Part shown: positions 1 to 10,173 of the stretch, one piece after another
How positions within the stretch are numbered: position 1 is the stretch's first letter
How the letters are laid out: each line of letters begins with the position of its first letter
Origin: Alphaproteobacteria bacterium
Lineage (GTDB): Bacteria > Pseudomonadota > Alphaproteobacteria > Micropepsales > Micropepsaceae
Direction of reading: 5' to 3'
Assembly (NCBI GenBank): GCA_016783965.1
Contig: JADHVO010000005.1
Coordinates: forward strand, 186,001-250,000
DNA length: 64,000 nt
Notes under the pieces: model-generated
Databases searched by the model: none
What the model saw: only the letters and a program-made list of their open reading frames with translations
Told to the model about the DNA's origin: nothing
Made by a program: the position numbers and the translations under genes

Positions 1-542
1 CACATCTGCGCGGTCCAGGTTTCGGCCCAGCCCTGTTTCGACGGCTTGGTCTTGAGTCGGGTGTCCAGCAGCATGAAGCTCTTCCAGTCCTTGCAGTTCG
101 TCACAAGCAGCATGCTCATGCTGACAAAGCCGCGGGCGCTCTCCTCCAGTTTGAAGCCGCCGGCATATTCGCCAGGGATCAGGCCGCGTGTGCGCAGTGT
201 GTTGCTGCGGGTTGTCTCGACCAGCACGCGCCGGATCACGTCCGACCCGCAGCGGTTGACCGTCGCCGTGGCTACCCAGGCGCCTGCCTCCGTTGTCCAG
301 CCTGCACCCGAGCGTACGAACACCGGCGCCTCGACGATCTCCGGCTTGGCGAAGGACATGACCGTCAGGGCAGGGCACTTCGCCTTCAGCACCGCCGGCT
401 CGCTGTCATTGTAGGCCTTCTGGAGGATCGCCCGATACGACGGCGACCCGATGTAACCTTCGAATAGCGCCTGCTGATCCTCGGCGGCATGAACAGGTTG
501 AACGGCCAGCAGCATGAGCGCTGCCAGGAACAGAATGCGCAT
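1..542 (-). CDS. Secreted protein of unknown family, paralogue of the upstream gene (3' end cut by window edge)
   Basis: The reverse strand reads open from an ATG at 542 to the window edge, about 180 residues without a stop. It begins [20 protein letters not shown], a clear Sec signal peptide with an AHA/AA-type cleavage site, so a periplasmic or secreted product is likely. It aligns with the protein encoded just upstream (542-1207): both have conserved cysteines in NxCG and xCxDWK motifs and a GW(S/A)ExWT motif. Its ATG overlaps the TGA of that gene by one base (TGATG), so the two are probably translationally coupled. I do not recognise the family and infer no function. The C-terminus lies outside the window. 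Confidence 0.8.
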   Translation of the reverse strand, partial: MRILFLAALMLLAVQPVHAAEDQQALFEGYIGSPSYRAILQKAYNDSEPAVLKAKCPALTVMSFAKPEIVEAPVFVRSGAGWTTEAGAWVATATVNRCGSDVIRRVLVETTRSNTLRTRGLIPGEYAGGFKLEESARGFVSMSMLLVTNCKDWKSFMLLDTRLKTKPSKQGWAETWTAQM

Positions 543-1207
543 CAATGGACCTTGATGTTCTTCGCCGTGATGCCCATGCCCGTGGCATCGGCCAGGTAAA
601 CCACGTCCGCCGTCACCATGTGACCGCAGGCCGAGATCGTCCACGCTTCCGACCAGCCCTGCGGCTTTGCCGGCGTCGTCAGCTTGGTGTCCAGCACCCA
701 CAGCTTCTTCCAGTCCGCGCACTTAGCGATCGCCATCACGCCCGGCAGCACGATGCGCGGCGCGTCATGCTCCAGCGCGGCATTGCCGGGGAAATCGCCC
801 GGCAGCAGCGCCTGCGAATGCAGCGTCCCGTCGCGCGGATCGGCCATGATGAAAAGCCGCCGGCTCACCTTTTGGCCGCACTGGTTCAGCGTTGCCCGCT
901 GCACCCAGGCACCAGTGCTGATCGGATAACTGTTGCCGATCTGGGCGAAGGTCGGCGCCGTCTGCACCATCGGCGCATCGGTCGAGACCAGGTCCATTTT
1001 CGAGCATTTCGCGGTCAGCGGCGGCGGCTCGGTCGCGTTGAAGCCGTCCAGCAGGTACTTCTTGTAGGGCCCTGATTTCAGGTAGTCGGCGAAGATTTGC
1101 GCGTCGGTCTTGGGCGCCGCCTGTGCCGCGACAGCCAAGCCGGCCGCCAGTGCCAGCCCCTTGAGAAACGTGAACCCCGCGTGATAGCCGGATGCTCGAA
1201 ACGTCAT
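542..1207 (-). CDS. Secreted protein of unknown family, first of a tandem paralogous pair
   Basis: The 221-residue product has an N-terminal hydrophobic segment (about residues 12-31, ending AAQAAP) typical of a signal peptide, then a soluble region with cysteines in NQCG, AKCADWK and SACG contexts that could form disulfides. It ends with a motif [13 protein letters not shown] that has a counterpart in its downstream paralogue. The start is the only ATG before the signal segment. It is transcribed divergently from prfA with about 53 bases between starts, which must hold both promoters. No enzyme motif is visible and the family is not known to me, so only location and paralogy can be stated. 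Confidence 0.8.
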   Translation of the reverse strand: MTFRASGYHAGFTFLKGLALAAGLAVAAQAAPKTDAQIFADYLKSGPYKKYLLDGFNATEPPPLTAKCSKMDLVSTDAPMVQTAPTFAQIGNSYPISTGAWVQRATLNQCGQKVSRRLFIMADPRDGTLHSQALLPGDFPGNAALEHDAPRIVLPGVMAIAKCADWKKLWVLDTKLTTPAKPQGWSEAWTISACGHMVTADVVYLADATGMGITAKNIKVH

Positions 1208-1260
1208 CTGCCGCTCCCGAAACGACCGGCCCTAGCCATAGCACAGTCCAAGGAACATCC

Positions 1261-2340
1261 GTGATCCCCACCGCCAAGCTTGACCGCCTTCTCGACCGCT
1301 TCCACGCGGTGGAGGCCGAGCTTGCCTCCGGCGCGGGCGGGGCGGGCTTCGTGAAGCTCTCCAAGGAGCACGCCGAGCTGTCACCGGTGGTCGAGGTCGT
1401 GCGCGAATACCGCAAGGTCCAGGACGATCTCGCCGGCGCCGAAGCGCTGATCGCCGACCCGAAGACCGATTCCGAGATGCGCGGGCTCGCCGAAGAGGAG
1501 CGTGCCGAGCTCAAGCAGCGGTTCGAGAAGGTGGAGCACGATCTGCGCATCAAGCTCCTGCCCAAGGATGCGGCGGACTCGTCCAACGCCATCATCGAAA
1601 TCCGCGCCGGCACTGGTGGCGACGAGGCGGCGCTGTTCGCCGCCGACCTGCTTGAGATGTACACCCGCTATTGTTCGCTCCAGGGCTGGCGCACCGAGCT
1701 GATGTCGCGCACCGACAGCGACCTCGGCGGCATTAAGGAGGCCGTGCTCGACGTGACGGGGCAGGGCGCCTTCGCCAGGCTGAAATTCGAGTCCGGTGTG
1801 CACCGGGTGCAGCGTGTGCCCGTCACCGAAGCTCAGGGCCGCATCCACACCAGCGCAGCCACGGTCGCCGTGCTGCCGGAAGCCGAGGACGTCGACATCC
1901 ATATCGACGAGAAGGACCTGCGCATCGACGTGTTCCGAGCCCAGGGCGCCGGCGGACAGCACGTCAACAAGACGGAATCCGCCGTGCGCGTCACGCATCT
2001 GCCCACCGGCATCGCCATCGCCCAGCAGACCGAGAAGTCGCAGCACAAGAACAAGGCCGCCGCGATGAAAATGCTGCGCGCCAAGCTGTTCGAGATCGAA
2101 CGCGAACGCATCGATTCCGCCCGCGCCAGCGAGCGCAAGTCCATGGTCGGTTCGGGTGACCGAAGCGAGCGCATTCGCACCTACAACTTCCCGCAAGGAC
2201 GCGTCACCGATCACCGCATCAACCTGACGCTTTACAAGCTCGACCGCATCATCTCGGGTGACGACCTCGGCGAGATCATCGACGCACTGGTTGCGCAGGA
2301 CCAGGCCGATCGCCTGGCCGCGATGGAGGCGGAAGGGTGA
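1261..2340 (+). CDS. prfA: Peptide chain release factor 1
   Basis: This 359-residue protein is class I release factor RF1, which reads UAA and UAG at the ribosomal A site and triggers peptidyl-tRNA hydrolysis. The catalytic GGQ lies at residues 231-233, and the tripeptide at 187-189 is PVT, the RF1-type PxT stop-codon reader rather than RF2-type SPF. The frame is open from 1192, but I choose the GTG at 1261: the product then begins [10 protein letters not shown] as RF1 proteins do, and AAGGAA stands about six bases upstream. The length matches the family. The stop overlaps the prmC GTG start by four bases, so the factor and its methylase are coupled. Confidence 0.96.
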   Translation: MIPTAKLDRLLDRFHAVEAELASGAGGAGFVKLSKEHAELSPVVEVVREYRKVQDDLAGAEALIADPKTDSEMRGLAEEERAELKQRFEKVEHDLRIKLLPKDAADSSNAIIEIRAGTGGDEAALFAADLLEMYTRYCSLQGWRTELMSRTDSDLGGIKEAVLDVTGQGAFARLKFESGVHRVQRVPVTEAQGRIHTSAATVAVLPEAEDVDIHIDEKDLRIDVFRAQGAGGQHVNKTESAVRVTHLPTGIAIAQQTEKSQHKNKAAAMKMLRAKLFEIERERIDSARASERKSMVGSGDRSERIRTYNFPQGRVTDHRINLTLYKLDRIISGDDLGEIIDALVAQDQADRLAAMEAEG

Positions 2341-3161
2341 GCGATCCGGTTGCCGGCGGTGCCCAGCGCCTGCGCGATGCTGGCGTTGACAACCCGCGCC
2401 TCGACGCGCGCCTGTTGTGGGAACATGCCCAACGCATCCAGCGATCGGCGCTTGTCGCCTATGACCGCCGCGACCACATTTTCAACAAGCTGATTGCCCG
2501 CCGCGCCGCGCGCGAACCGCTCGCTTACATTACAGGCCACAAGGAATTCTGGAGTCTCGATTTCGAGGTGGGCACCGGCTGCCTGATCCCACGTCCCGAT
2601 ACCGAGACGCTGATCGAAGAACTTCGCCGCATCGTCCCCGGCAAGGCCGCGCCGCTTTCCATTCTCGACCTCGGCACCGGCTCCGGCTGCATCCTGATCG
2701 CGGCGCTCAGCGAATGCCCGAATGCCCACGGCGTCGGCATCGACTCCTCGTCCGAAGCGCTTGGCTGGGCCGCCCGCAACGTCAGGGCGCACAGGCTCGA
2801 GGACCGCGCCAGCCTGATCCAGACCGCCTGGCTGGAGGAGGCGAGCCCCGGCTTCGACGTGGTGCTCTCCAACCCGCCCTACGTCGCCTCCGGCGACATC
2901 GCCACCCTCGAACCGGAGGTCCGGGACCACGAACCGCGGGCCGCCCTCGACGGCGGGCCGGATGGGCTGGATGCTTACCGGGCCTTAAGCACCCGAATCG
3001 GTCCTTTGTTGCGGCCCGGCGGACACGCCCTGCTGGAAATCGGCAGCTGCCAGGCAAGTGCTGTGATCGCCCTAATGGCAGCCGGAAACCTCGAGGTGCT
3101 ACGAACAGTCAAGGACTTGGCCCAAATCCCGCGTGCAATCGTCGCGCGCCGGAACCAATAA
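2337..3161 (+). CDS. prmC: Release factor glutamine methyltransferase
   Basis: PrmC (HemK) N5-methylates the glutamine of the GGQ motif in RF1 and RF2 using S-adenosylmethionine, raising termination efficiency. The 274-residue product has a helical N-terminal factor-binding region, a Rossmann methyltransferase core with the SAM motif DLGTGSGC (about 111-118), and the substrate-glutamine-binding NPPY at 179-182. It starts at GTG within the last codon of prfA (GTGA overlap). The arrangement prfA-prmC is widely conserved and fits the enzyme-substrate relationship. Confidence 0.96.
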   Translation: MSDPVAGGAQRLRDAGVDNPRLDARLLWEHAQRIQRSALVAYDRRDHIFNKLIARRAAREPLAYITGHKEFWSLDFEVGTGCLIPRPDTETLIEELRRIVPGKAAPLSILDLGTGSGCILIAALSECPNAHGVGIDSSSEALGWAARNVRAHRLEDRASLIQTAWLEEASPGFDVVLSNPPYVASGDIATLEPEVRDHEPRAALDGGPDGLDAYRALSTRIGPLLRPGGHALLEIGSCQASAVIALMAAGNLEVLRTVKDLAQIPRAIVARRNQ

Positions 3162-3414
3162 CCGGCCAGAATCCTTGTAAAAAAGAGTTGGAAACCTACA
3201 TGTGAGGCGATAGCTTCCCGGCCCGTGGGGACAAAGGACCCTGCCGGCAATCGATCCAACGGGGGATCGGGGGGAGCCGGAGCGGCGAGGCCGCGGTTCT
3301 TATAGCGAAAGACGAGCCCTGCGTTTGCTGCGCCAGCCGGACTCGCGCGTCCAGTGGACGTGTCGCACCCGAAACGCGCAGTCAAAAAGCAATGCTCGAT
3401 AGATAGGGGCAGAA

Positions 3415-3864
3415 GTGAAGCGTTCACGCAGAGGCGGCCGCAGGCCGCAACACGGTGGCGGCGGCGGTGGTGGCAACCACGGCGGCGGCCACAACAACAA
3501 TGGCGGCAATTTCAACCCGAACCGGACGTTCGACTCGAACGGGCCTGAGGTAAAGGTTCGCGGCTCCGCCTCCAACATCTACGAGAAGTATCTCCAGCTT
3601 GCGCGTGATGCGAACTCGTCCGGCGACCGCGTGATGGCGGAGAACTACCTCCAGCACGCCGAGCATTACTACCGCATCATGGCCGCGCAGCAGGCCCAGA
3701 TGGCGCAGCACCAGGCACAACAGGCAGCCCAGCAGGCCGCGCGCGCCGCGCAGGGCGGTCAGGGTGGCGAACAGCCGACCCAGCAGCAGAACGGCGGCCA
3801 GAGCTCACCTTCCTTCTCGCTCAGCGAGACCGAGGAAGAGAATGAAGAGGAAGCGGCGGAATAA
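3415..3864 (+). CDS. DUF4167 domain protein
   Basis: A 149-residue protein starting at GTG with AGGGG six bases upstream. The N-terminus is basic and very Gly/Asn/His-rich, followed by a conserved segment (about residues 47-82, core RGSASNIYEKYLQLARDA then a helical AENYLQHAEHYYRI) that defines DUF4167, and then a Gln/Ala-rich and finally acidic tail. DUF4167 proteins are almost confined to Alphaproteobacteria and commonly follow prfA-prmC; their role is not established, though the basic low-complexity start suggests nucleic-acid or ribosome association (inference). About 250 bases separate it from prmC; that stretch holds one small hairpin (3252-3269) and nothing else I can name. Confidence 0.85.
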   Translation: MKRSRRGGRRPQHGGGGGGGNHGGGHNNNGGNFNPNRTFDSNGPEVKVRGSASNIYEKYLQLARDANSSGDRVMAENYLQHAEHYYRIMAAQQAQMAQHQAQQAAQQAARAAQGGQGGEQPTQQQNGGQSSPSFSLSETEEENEEEAAE

Positions 3865-3897
3865 TCCGCCCGCTTCTGTAACCGGCGCATCACCCCG

Positions 3898-3925
3898 GCG
3901 AACTGGTCTTTGGAGACCGGTTCGC
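3898..3925 (+). other. Strong hairpin between DUF4167 gene and small membrane protein gene
   Basis: Two 12-base arms (3898-3909 and 3914-3925) pair with a single G-U around a 4-base loop TTGG. There is no T-run after it, so it is a poor intrinsic terminator. It ends immediately before the GAGGGG that serves as ribosome binding site for the ATG at 3938, so an effect on translation, or on mRNA stability of the upstream gene, is possible. Confidence 0.5.
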
Positions 3926-3937
3926 GAGGGGCGCACG

Positions 3938-4126
3938 ATGAAGACCGCGTTGCTGATTATCGGCATTCTTCTCTTCGTTTATGGCCTGCACTGGATTGGG
4001 CAGGGCACCGGCTGGCTGCCCTGGCCGGCGGGGACGATCATGGATTACAACATGGCCTTCACCTGGTACGGCCTCAGCCTGCTGGTGGTCGCCAGCGGCA
4101 TGATCTGGTTCGCCCGCCGCCGCTGA
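3938..4126 (+). CDS. Small membrane protein, two predicted transmembrane helices
   Basis: A 62-residue hydrophobic protein. Helix one spans about residues 3-22 (ALLIIGILLFVYGLHWIGQG) and helix two about 39-57, joined by a short loop with WLPWPAG, and it ends FARRR, which predicts a cytoplasmic C-terminus. The start is the ATG at 3938 preceded by GAGGGG; the frame is open upstream but that part overlaps the DUF4167 gene and looks non-coding. Small inner-membrane proteins of this kind are widespread and functionally undefined. It sits 73 bases after the DUF4167 gene and 16 before the next gene, so it may share transcripts with both. Confidence 0.7.
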   Translation: MKTALLIIGILLFVYGLHWIGQGTGWLPWPAGTIMDYNMAFTWYGLSLLVVASGMIWFARRR

Positions 4127-4142
4127 CGCTACACTCAAGGGC

Positions 4143-4745
4143 ATGAAGCTGCCCGACGTCATCCTGTTGAACGGCACGTCCTCTTCCGGCAAGTCCGCCA
4201 TCGCCGGAATGTTGCAGGCGCGCCTGCCCCTGGTCCGCATGGGCATCGACGACTTCGTCTGGGAGCGTGTGCCGGCCACCTGGTATGACGCGGTCAGGGT
4301 GTTTCTTCGCGGACCGCATCGCGTTCCGGGTGCGCCGATCGACTACGCGAACGAGCCCATCAAGATATTTCGCGCTTTTCACCGGGCCGTGCGCGTTTGC
4401 GTAGCCGAAGGCATCGGCGTCGTCGTTGACGACGCAATCGTTACGCGCGAGCTGCTTGATGATTGGGTCATGGCGCTCGAAGGCGTCGACGTGTTCTTCG
4501 TCGGCGTCCATTGCGACACCGAAGAGCTGGTCCTGCGGGAGTGGGCGCGGCGCGATCGCACGCCCGGCACCGCTGTGGGCGGCCTGAAGCACGTCCATGC
4601 TTATGCGATCTACGATCTGGAGATCGATTCCACGACAACGCCGAGTTCTGCCCTCGCCGCACAGATCATCGCGGCCGTGCAAGCGCGCAGCGGCTCCAGC
4701 GCTTTCGAGCGTCTGCGAGTTGCATCGCGCCACATCCCGTCATAG
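4143..4745 (+). CDS. Chloramphenicol phosphotransferase-like P-loop kinase
   Basis: The 200-residue protein carries a Walker A motif NGTSSSGKS at residues 10-18 and has the length and layout of the chloramphenicol 3-O-phosphotransferase family (CPT), small P-loop kinases related to shikimate kinase: a GIDDF motif after the first strand, VVVDD in the central sheet, and a basic lid segment REWARRDRTPG. CPT inactivates chloramphenicol in its Streptomyces producer; most homologues elsewhere have unknown substrates, so antibiotic resistance should not be assumed. The neighbouring MFS exporter makes a detoxification theme possible but unproven. Confidence 0.75.
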   Translation: MKLPDVILLNGTSSSGKSAIAGMLQARLPLVRMGIDDFVWERVPATWYDAVRVFLRGPHRVPGAPIDYANEPIKIFRAFHRAVRVCVAEGIGVVVDDAIVTRELLDDWVMALEGVDVFFVGVHCDTEELVLREWARRDRTPGTAVGGLKHVHAYAIYDLEIDSTTTPSSALAAQIIAAVQARSGSSAFERLRVASRHIPS

Positions 4746-4822
4746 GTTCCGCGCCCTTATCCCTCGAAGCCGGATCGCCCGGCAGAACAGGCAGTGCCAT
4801 GAAGGTGCTCGCTATCGCCTAG

Positions 4823-4851
4823 GTCTTCCCGTCCTGAGGACGGTCGAAGAC
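4823..4851. other. Bulged inverted repeat between the CPT-like and MFS genes
   Basis: Arms GTCTTCCCGTCC (4823-4834) and GGACGG-TC-GAAGAC (4838-4851) pair over 12 base pairs with a two-base bulge and a three-base loop. No T-run follows on the plus strand, so it is not a classical terminator. It lies 34 bases before the ATG proposed for the MFS gene and could be an operator or an mRNA structure. Confidence 0.4.
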
Positions 4852-4884
4852 GCCGCCCGTGCCTTTCGGCGCGCGCGATTGGCT

Positions 4885-6189
4885 ATGTTTAATCCATTGG
4901 GGGGGATTCCCTTGTCGTTCTTTCGTCCTTCCGGCGCGCTGTGGAAGCATGCCGGCTTCCTAAGGCTCTGGGCCGCCCAGACCGTTTCTTCCTTCGGCGC
5001 CCGCATCGCGCGCGAGGGCTTTGCCATGACCGCGATCCTGTCGATCCACGCCGCGCCGTGGGAGCTTGGCCTCTTGGCTGCGTTTGCCCGCGGTCCCGGG
5101 ATCGTCGTCGGCTTCTTCGCCGGCGGCATCGTCGACCGCACCCAGCGGCGGCGCGTCATGATCGCCTCGGACCTCGTGCGCGTTCTGCTCATCCTCACCA
5201 TTCCCGCCGCCGCGTGGCTGGGCGTGCTCACCATGCTCCAGCTTTATGCCGTGGCGGCGCTGGTCGGTGCGGCGAGTGTCTTCTTCGATATCGCGGATCA
5301 CGCCTTCCTGCCGTCGCTGATCGAGCGCGAGAACCTGCTTGATGGCAACGCAAAGCTCGGCGTCACCGACTCCATCGCGGAGATCGGTGGCCCCGCGCTG
5401 GCAGGCACGCTCTATCAGTTGCTCACTGCACCATTCGCGATGCTGGGTACATCGCTCACCTATCTGGTGTCGGCGTTGTTCCTGCTTACGGTGCCTGCGA
5501 AGGAGATGCCGCTGGAAAAGCCGGGGCGGCAGCCGCGCTGGTATGAAGACATTGCCGTCGGACTGAAAACCGTGCTGGACGAACCGCTGGTGCGTCCAAC
5601 GCTGTGGATGACGATCGTCTTCACCGGGTTCGGCGCGTTCTTCTCGCCGCTCTATCTGATGTACGGGCTCATGGAGATCGGCATGTCGCCGGCGCTGATG
5701 GGCGTCACCATCGCGATGGGGGGTGTCGGCGCACTGTTCGGCGCACTGCTGTCGACCACCATGACGCGCTCGCTGGGCGTCGGCGGCACCGTCGTCACGG
5801 GGGGCTTCCTCTATGCCGCCTTCCTCCTGCTGACGCCACTGGCGGCGGGTCCGCTTTGGCTTCGCACAGCCATGATGATGACCGGGCAGTTCGGGGGCGA
5901 CGCCTTCGCTCTGGCCTTCATCATTCCTCTGACCAGCCTCCAGCAGGCGGTCCTGCCGCGGCAATTGCTTGGCCGGACGAGGGGCATGTTCAGCGTCGCC
6001 AACGGGGCGGCGACAGTCATCGGCGCCCTTGTCGGCGGCGCCCTGGGCGCTTGGCTGGGCGCCCGGCAGACATTGGGCATCTCTGTGGCCGGGATCGCGG
6101 CGGCACCGCTCTTCGTGGTCTTCAGCCCGTTGATCCGGCTCAAGGAAATCCCGGGCGAAGAGGCCAAAACTCAACCGGTCGGGGCTTGA
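4885..6189 (+). CDS. MFS transporter, probable efflux protein
   Basis: About 434 residues with around twelve hydrophobic helices, split into two six-helix halves by a polar loop near residues 200-220. The loop between helices two and three carries GGIVDRTQRRRVMIASD, the signature A motif of major facilitator antiporters. The layout resembles the EntS-like subfamily. Start choice is open: ATG at 4885, or TTG at 4912, which has the better ribosome binding site (GGGGGGA seven bases upstream) and begins directly before the first helix. Substrate cannot be told; it follows a chloramphenicol-phosphotransferase-like gene with a hairpin between. Confidence 0.82.
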   Translation: MFNPLGGIPLSFFRPSGALWKHAGFLRLWAAQTVSSFGARIAREGFAMTAILSIHAAPWELGLLAAFARGPGIVVGFFAGGIVDRTQRRRVMIASDLVRVLLILTIPAAAWLGVLTMLQLYAVAALVGAASVFFDIADHAFLPSLIERENLLDGNAKLGVTDSIAEIGGPALAGTLYQLLTAPFAMLGTSLTYLVSALFLLTVPAKEMPLEKPGRQPRWYEDIAVGLKTVLDEPLVRPTLWMTIVFTGFGAFFSPLYLMYGLMEIGMSPALMGVTIAMGGVGALFGALLSTTMTRSLGVGGTVVTGGFLYAAFLLLTPLAAGPLWLRTAMMMTGQFGGDAFALAFIIPLTSLQQAVLPRQLLGRTRGMFSVANGAATVIGALVGGALGAWLGARQTLGISVAGIAAAPLFVVFSPLIRLKEIPGEEAKTQPVGA

Positions 6190-6313
6190 AAAGCACGAAA
6201 GTGAAACCAGATAAGTCCCGTGGAACGGTGCCTATTTGGGGCCGTATTCTAGATTCACGGACTTGTCCGGACGGCCTATCAAAAGGGGTCTGGATCAGGG
6301 CTAGAGAGGCAAA

Positions 6314-8944
<2,631 letters not shown>

Positions 8945-8975
8945 TCCACGCAACGTCGAGATCGTCGCCACGGCG

Positions 8976-9146
8976 ATGATCGGCGTTGCGCAGGAGCGGC
9001 TGCTCCATGGCGCCGGTGACGGCGACAGCGCGGAGGCGATCGAGACCGCGCAGGAGACGCTCGCCGCCGCGGTCAAGAATCTCGAAAGCGTCGGTGCTGC
9101 AACCGCCAAGCTGCTTGCGGAATTTCCGCACGATCAGCGCGGATAG
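8976..9146 (+). CDS. Small helical protein downstream of clpB
   Basis: An ATG at 8976 opens 56 codons to TAG at 9144-9146, too short for most gene finders. The codons have the strong G/C third-position bias of the neighbourhood, and the product (begins MIGVAQERLLHG, middle ETAQETLAAAVKNLESVGAA) looks like one or two amphipathic helices. The same frame stays open upstream to the clpB stop without an ATG. It ends convergently, overlapping the esterase gene by 13 bases. There is no clear ribosome binding site; reinitiation after clpB, 31 bases away, is possible. It could also be the remnant of a longer gene. Family unknown. Confidence 0.45.
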   Translation: MIGVAQERLLHGAGDGDSAEAIETAQETLAAAVKNLESVGAATAKLLAEFPHDQRG

Positions 9147-10126
9147 CCGCGCCACAGCCACTCCAGCGCATGCGGCAGAGTCTGCTCCGTCACGCGCGGG
9201 TCGACGTGCACCGCGCCCTTCGCGAAGACGTACTGATAGTCGTATCCCTTCGCCTTCAGCACTGCCGCCATCCGGTTGTTCGCATCGGGCCAGTTGTGCC
9301 AGGTCTCTTCCGGATCGTCGAAGTGCAGGTCCTTCTCGCCGACTTCCATCCAGATGCGGATCGGCTTGCGCGGCGCGTTCGGCAGGATGGTCGCGTGGTA
9401 TTCCCACGCCCCGCGCGGCGTTTCTGCGTTGGGCGGCGACTGCTGGTTCACGAAGGTGCCGGAGTACGACAGGACGCGCCGGTACCGCTCCGGATGATAC
9501 CACGCCATCGTGAAGGCGCATGCCGCGCCCGAGCTCGCGCCCATAGTCGCGCGGCCTTCCGGATCTGCGGTCAGCCGTACGCGCGCCTCCTTCACCACCC
9601 GCGGCAGAACGTCGGTCTCGATGAAGTCCGAATAGCGTCCCGACAATGTGTCGTACTCCAGTCCGCGTTCCGACCCCTGTGCGTCGCCCCCGCCATTGTC
9701 GACGAACACCACGACCATCGCCGGAATGCGCTTCGCCGCAATCAGGCTGTCCAGCACGCGCGGCATCATCCGCACATAGCCGTAGCCGTCCTGCACCACC
9801 ATGAACGGCGCCACCGTCCCAGGCACGTATTGCTTGGGCACGTACACCCAAACGGTGCGCAGATAAGGCGCGGCGACCGATTGTTCGCTCTCTTGCGCTG
9901 CGATGCGATTGCCGTATGCATCGCGCCGTCGCGTGATCTCGTTCTCCAGCCGCTTGATGCCCGGAAAGAACTTGCTTTGCGTGGAGGACATGACGAATGC
10001 GTGGACGGCGCCTTCCGGCGCGCCCGGCTGCAATGCCGTCTCCGGCGCGGGCGCATAGTCGGGGCCGATCACGTAATCGCCATTGTCCAACGGAAGCTTC
10101 TGAGCTGGCACGGGCTTCACAATCAT
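9134..10126 (-). CDS. Esterase of the enterochelin-esterase (Fes)/esterase D type
   Basis: The 330-residue protein has an alpha/beta-hydrolase fold of the putative-esterase family: strand VWVYVPKQY, a long loop VVVFVDNGGGDAQ, a nucleophile elbow GASSG at 196-200 (Ser198 predicted), and a late histidine in GAVHVDPR. The segment around 225-245 and HFDDPEETW near 265 match the Fes/IroE-like layout rather than lipases. No signal peptide is seen, so it is predicted cytoplasmic; the true substrate is unknown, and there are no siderophore biosynthesis genes nearby. It follows the M23 peptidase gene by 47 bases on the same strand and may be cotranscribed. Confidence 0.8.
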   Translation of the reverse strand: MIVKPVPAQKLPLDNGDYVIGPDYAPAPETALQPGAPEGAVHAFVMSSTQSKFFPGIKRLENEITRRRDAYGNRIAAQESEQSVAAPYLRTVWVYVPKQYVPGTVAPFMVVQDGYGYVRMMPRVLDSLIAAKRIPAMVVVFVDNGGGDAQGSERGLEYDTLSGRYSDFIETDVLPRVVKEARVRLTADPEGRATMGASSGAACAFTMAWYHPERYRRVLSYSGTFVNQQSPPNAETPRGAWEYHATILPNAPRKPIRIWMEVGEKDLHFDDPEETWHNWPDANNRMAAVLKAKGYDYQYVFAKGAVHVDPRVTEQTLPHALEWLWRGYPR

Positions 10127-10173
10127 CAGAGAGGGAGGACGAACCCGAAGGTACGCACCCCTCGCATGACCGT

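Noticed and set aside
4143..6189. Chloramphenicol resistance island (CPT kinase plus MFS exporter)
   Set aside because: Composition matches the surroundings, no mobile-element signs, and both families are mostly of unknown substrate, so a resistance claim is not supported.
6185..6240. RpoH-type promoter for clpB (CTTGAAAA at 6185, CCTATTTGGG at 6231)
   Set aside because: Each half looks good alone, but they are about 40 bases apart and neither has a proper partner at the required 17-18 base distance.
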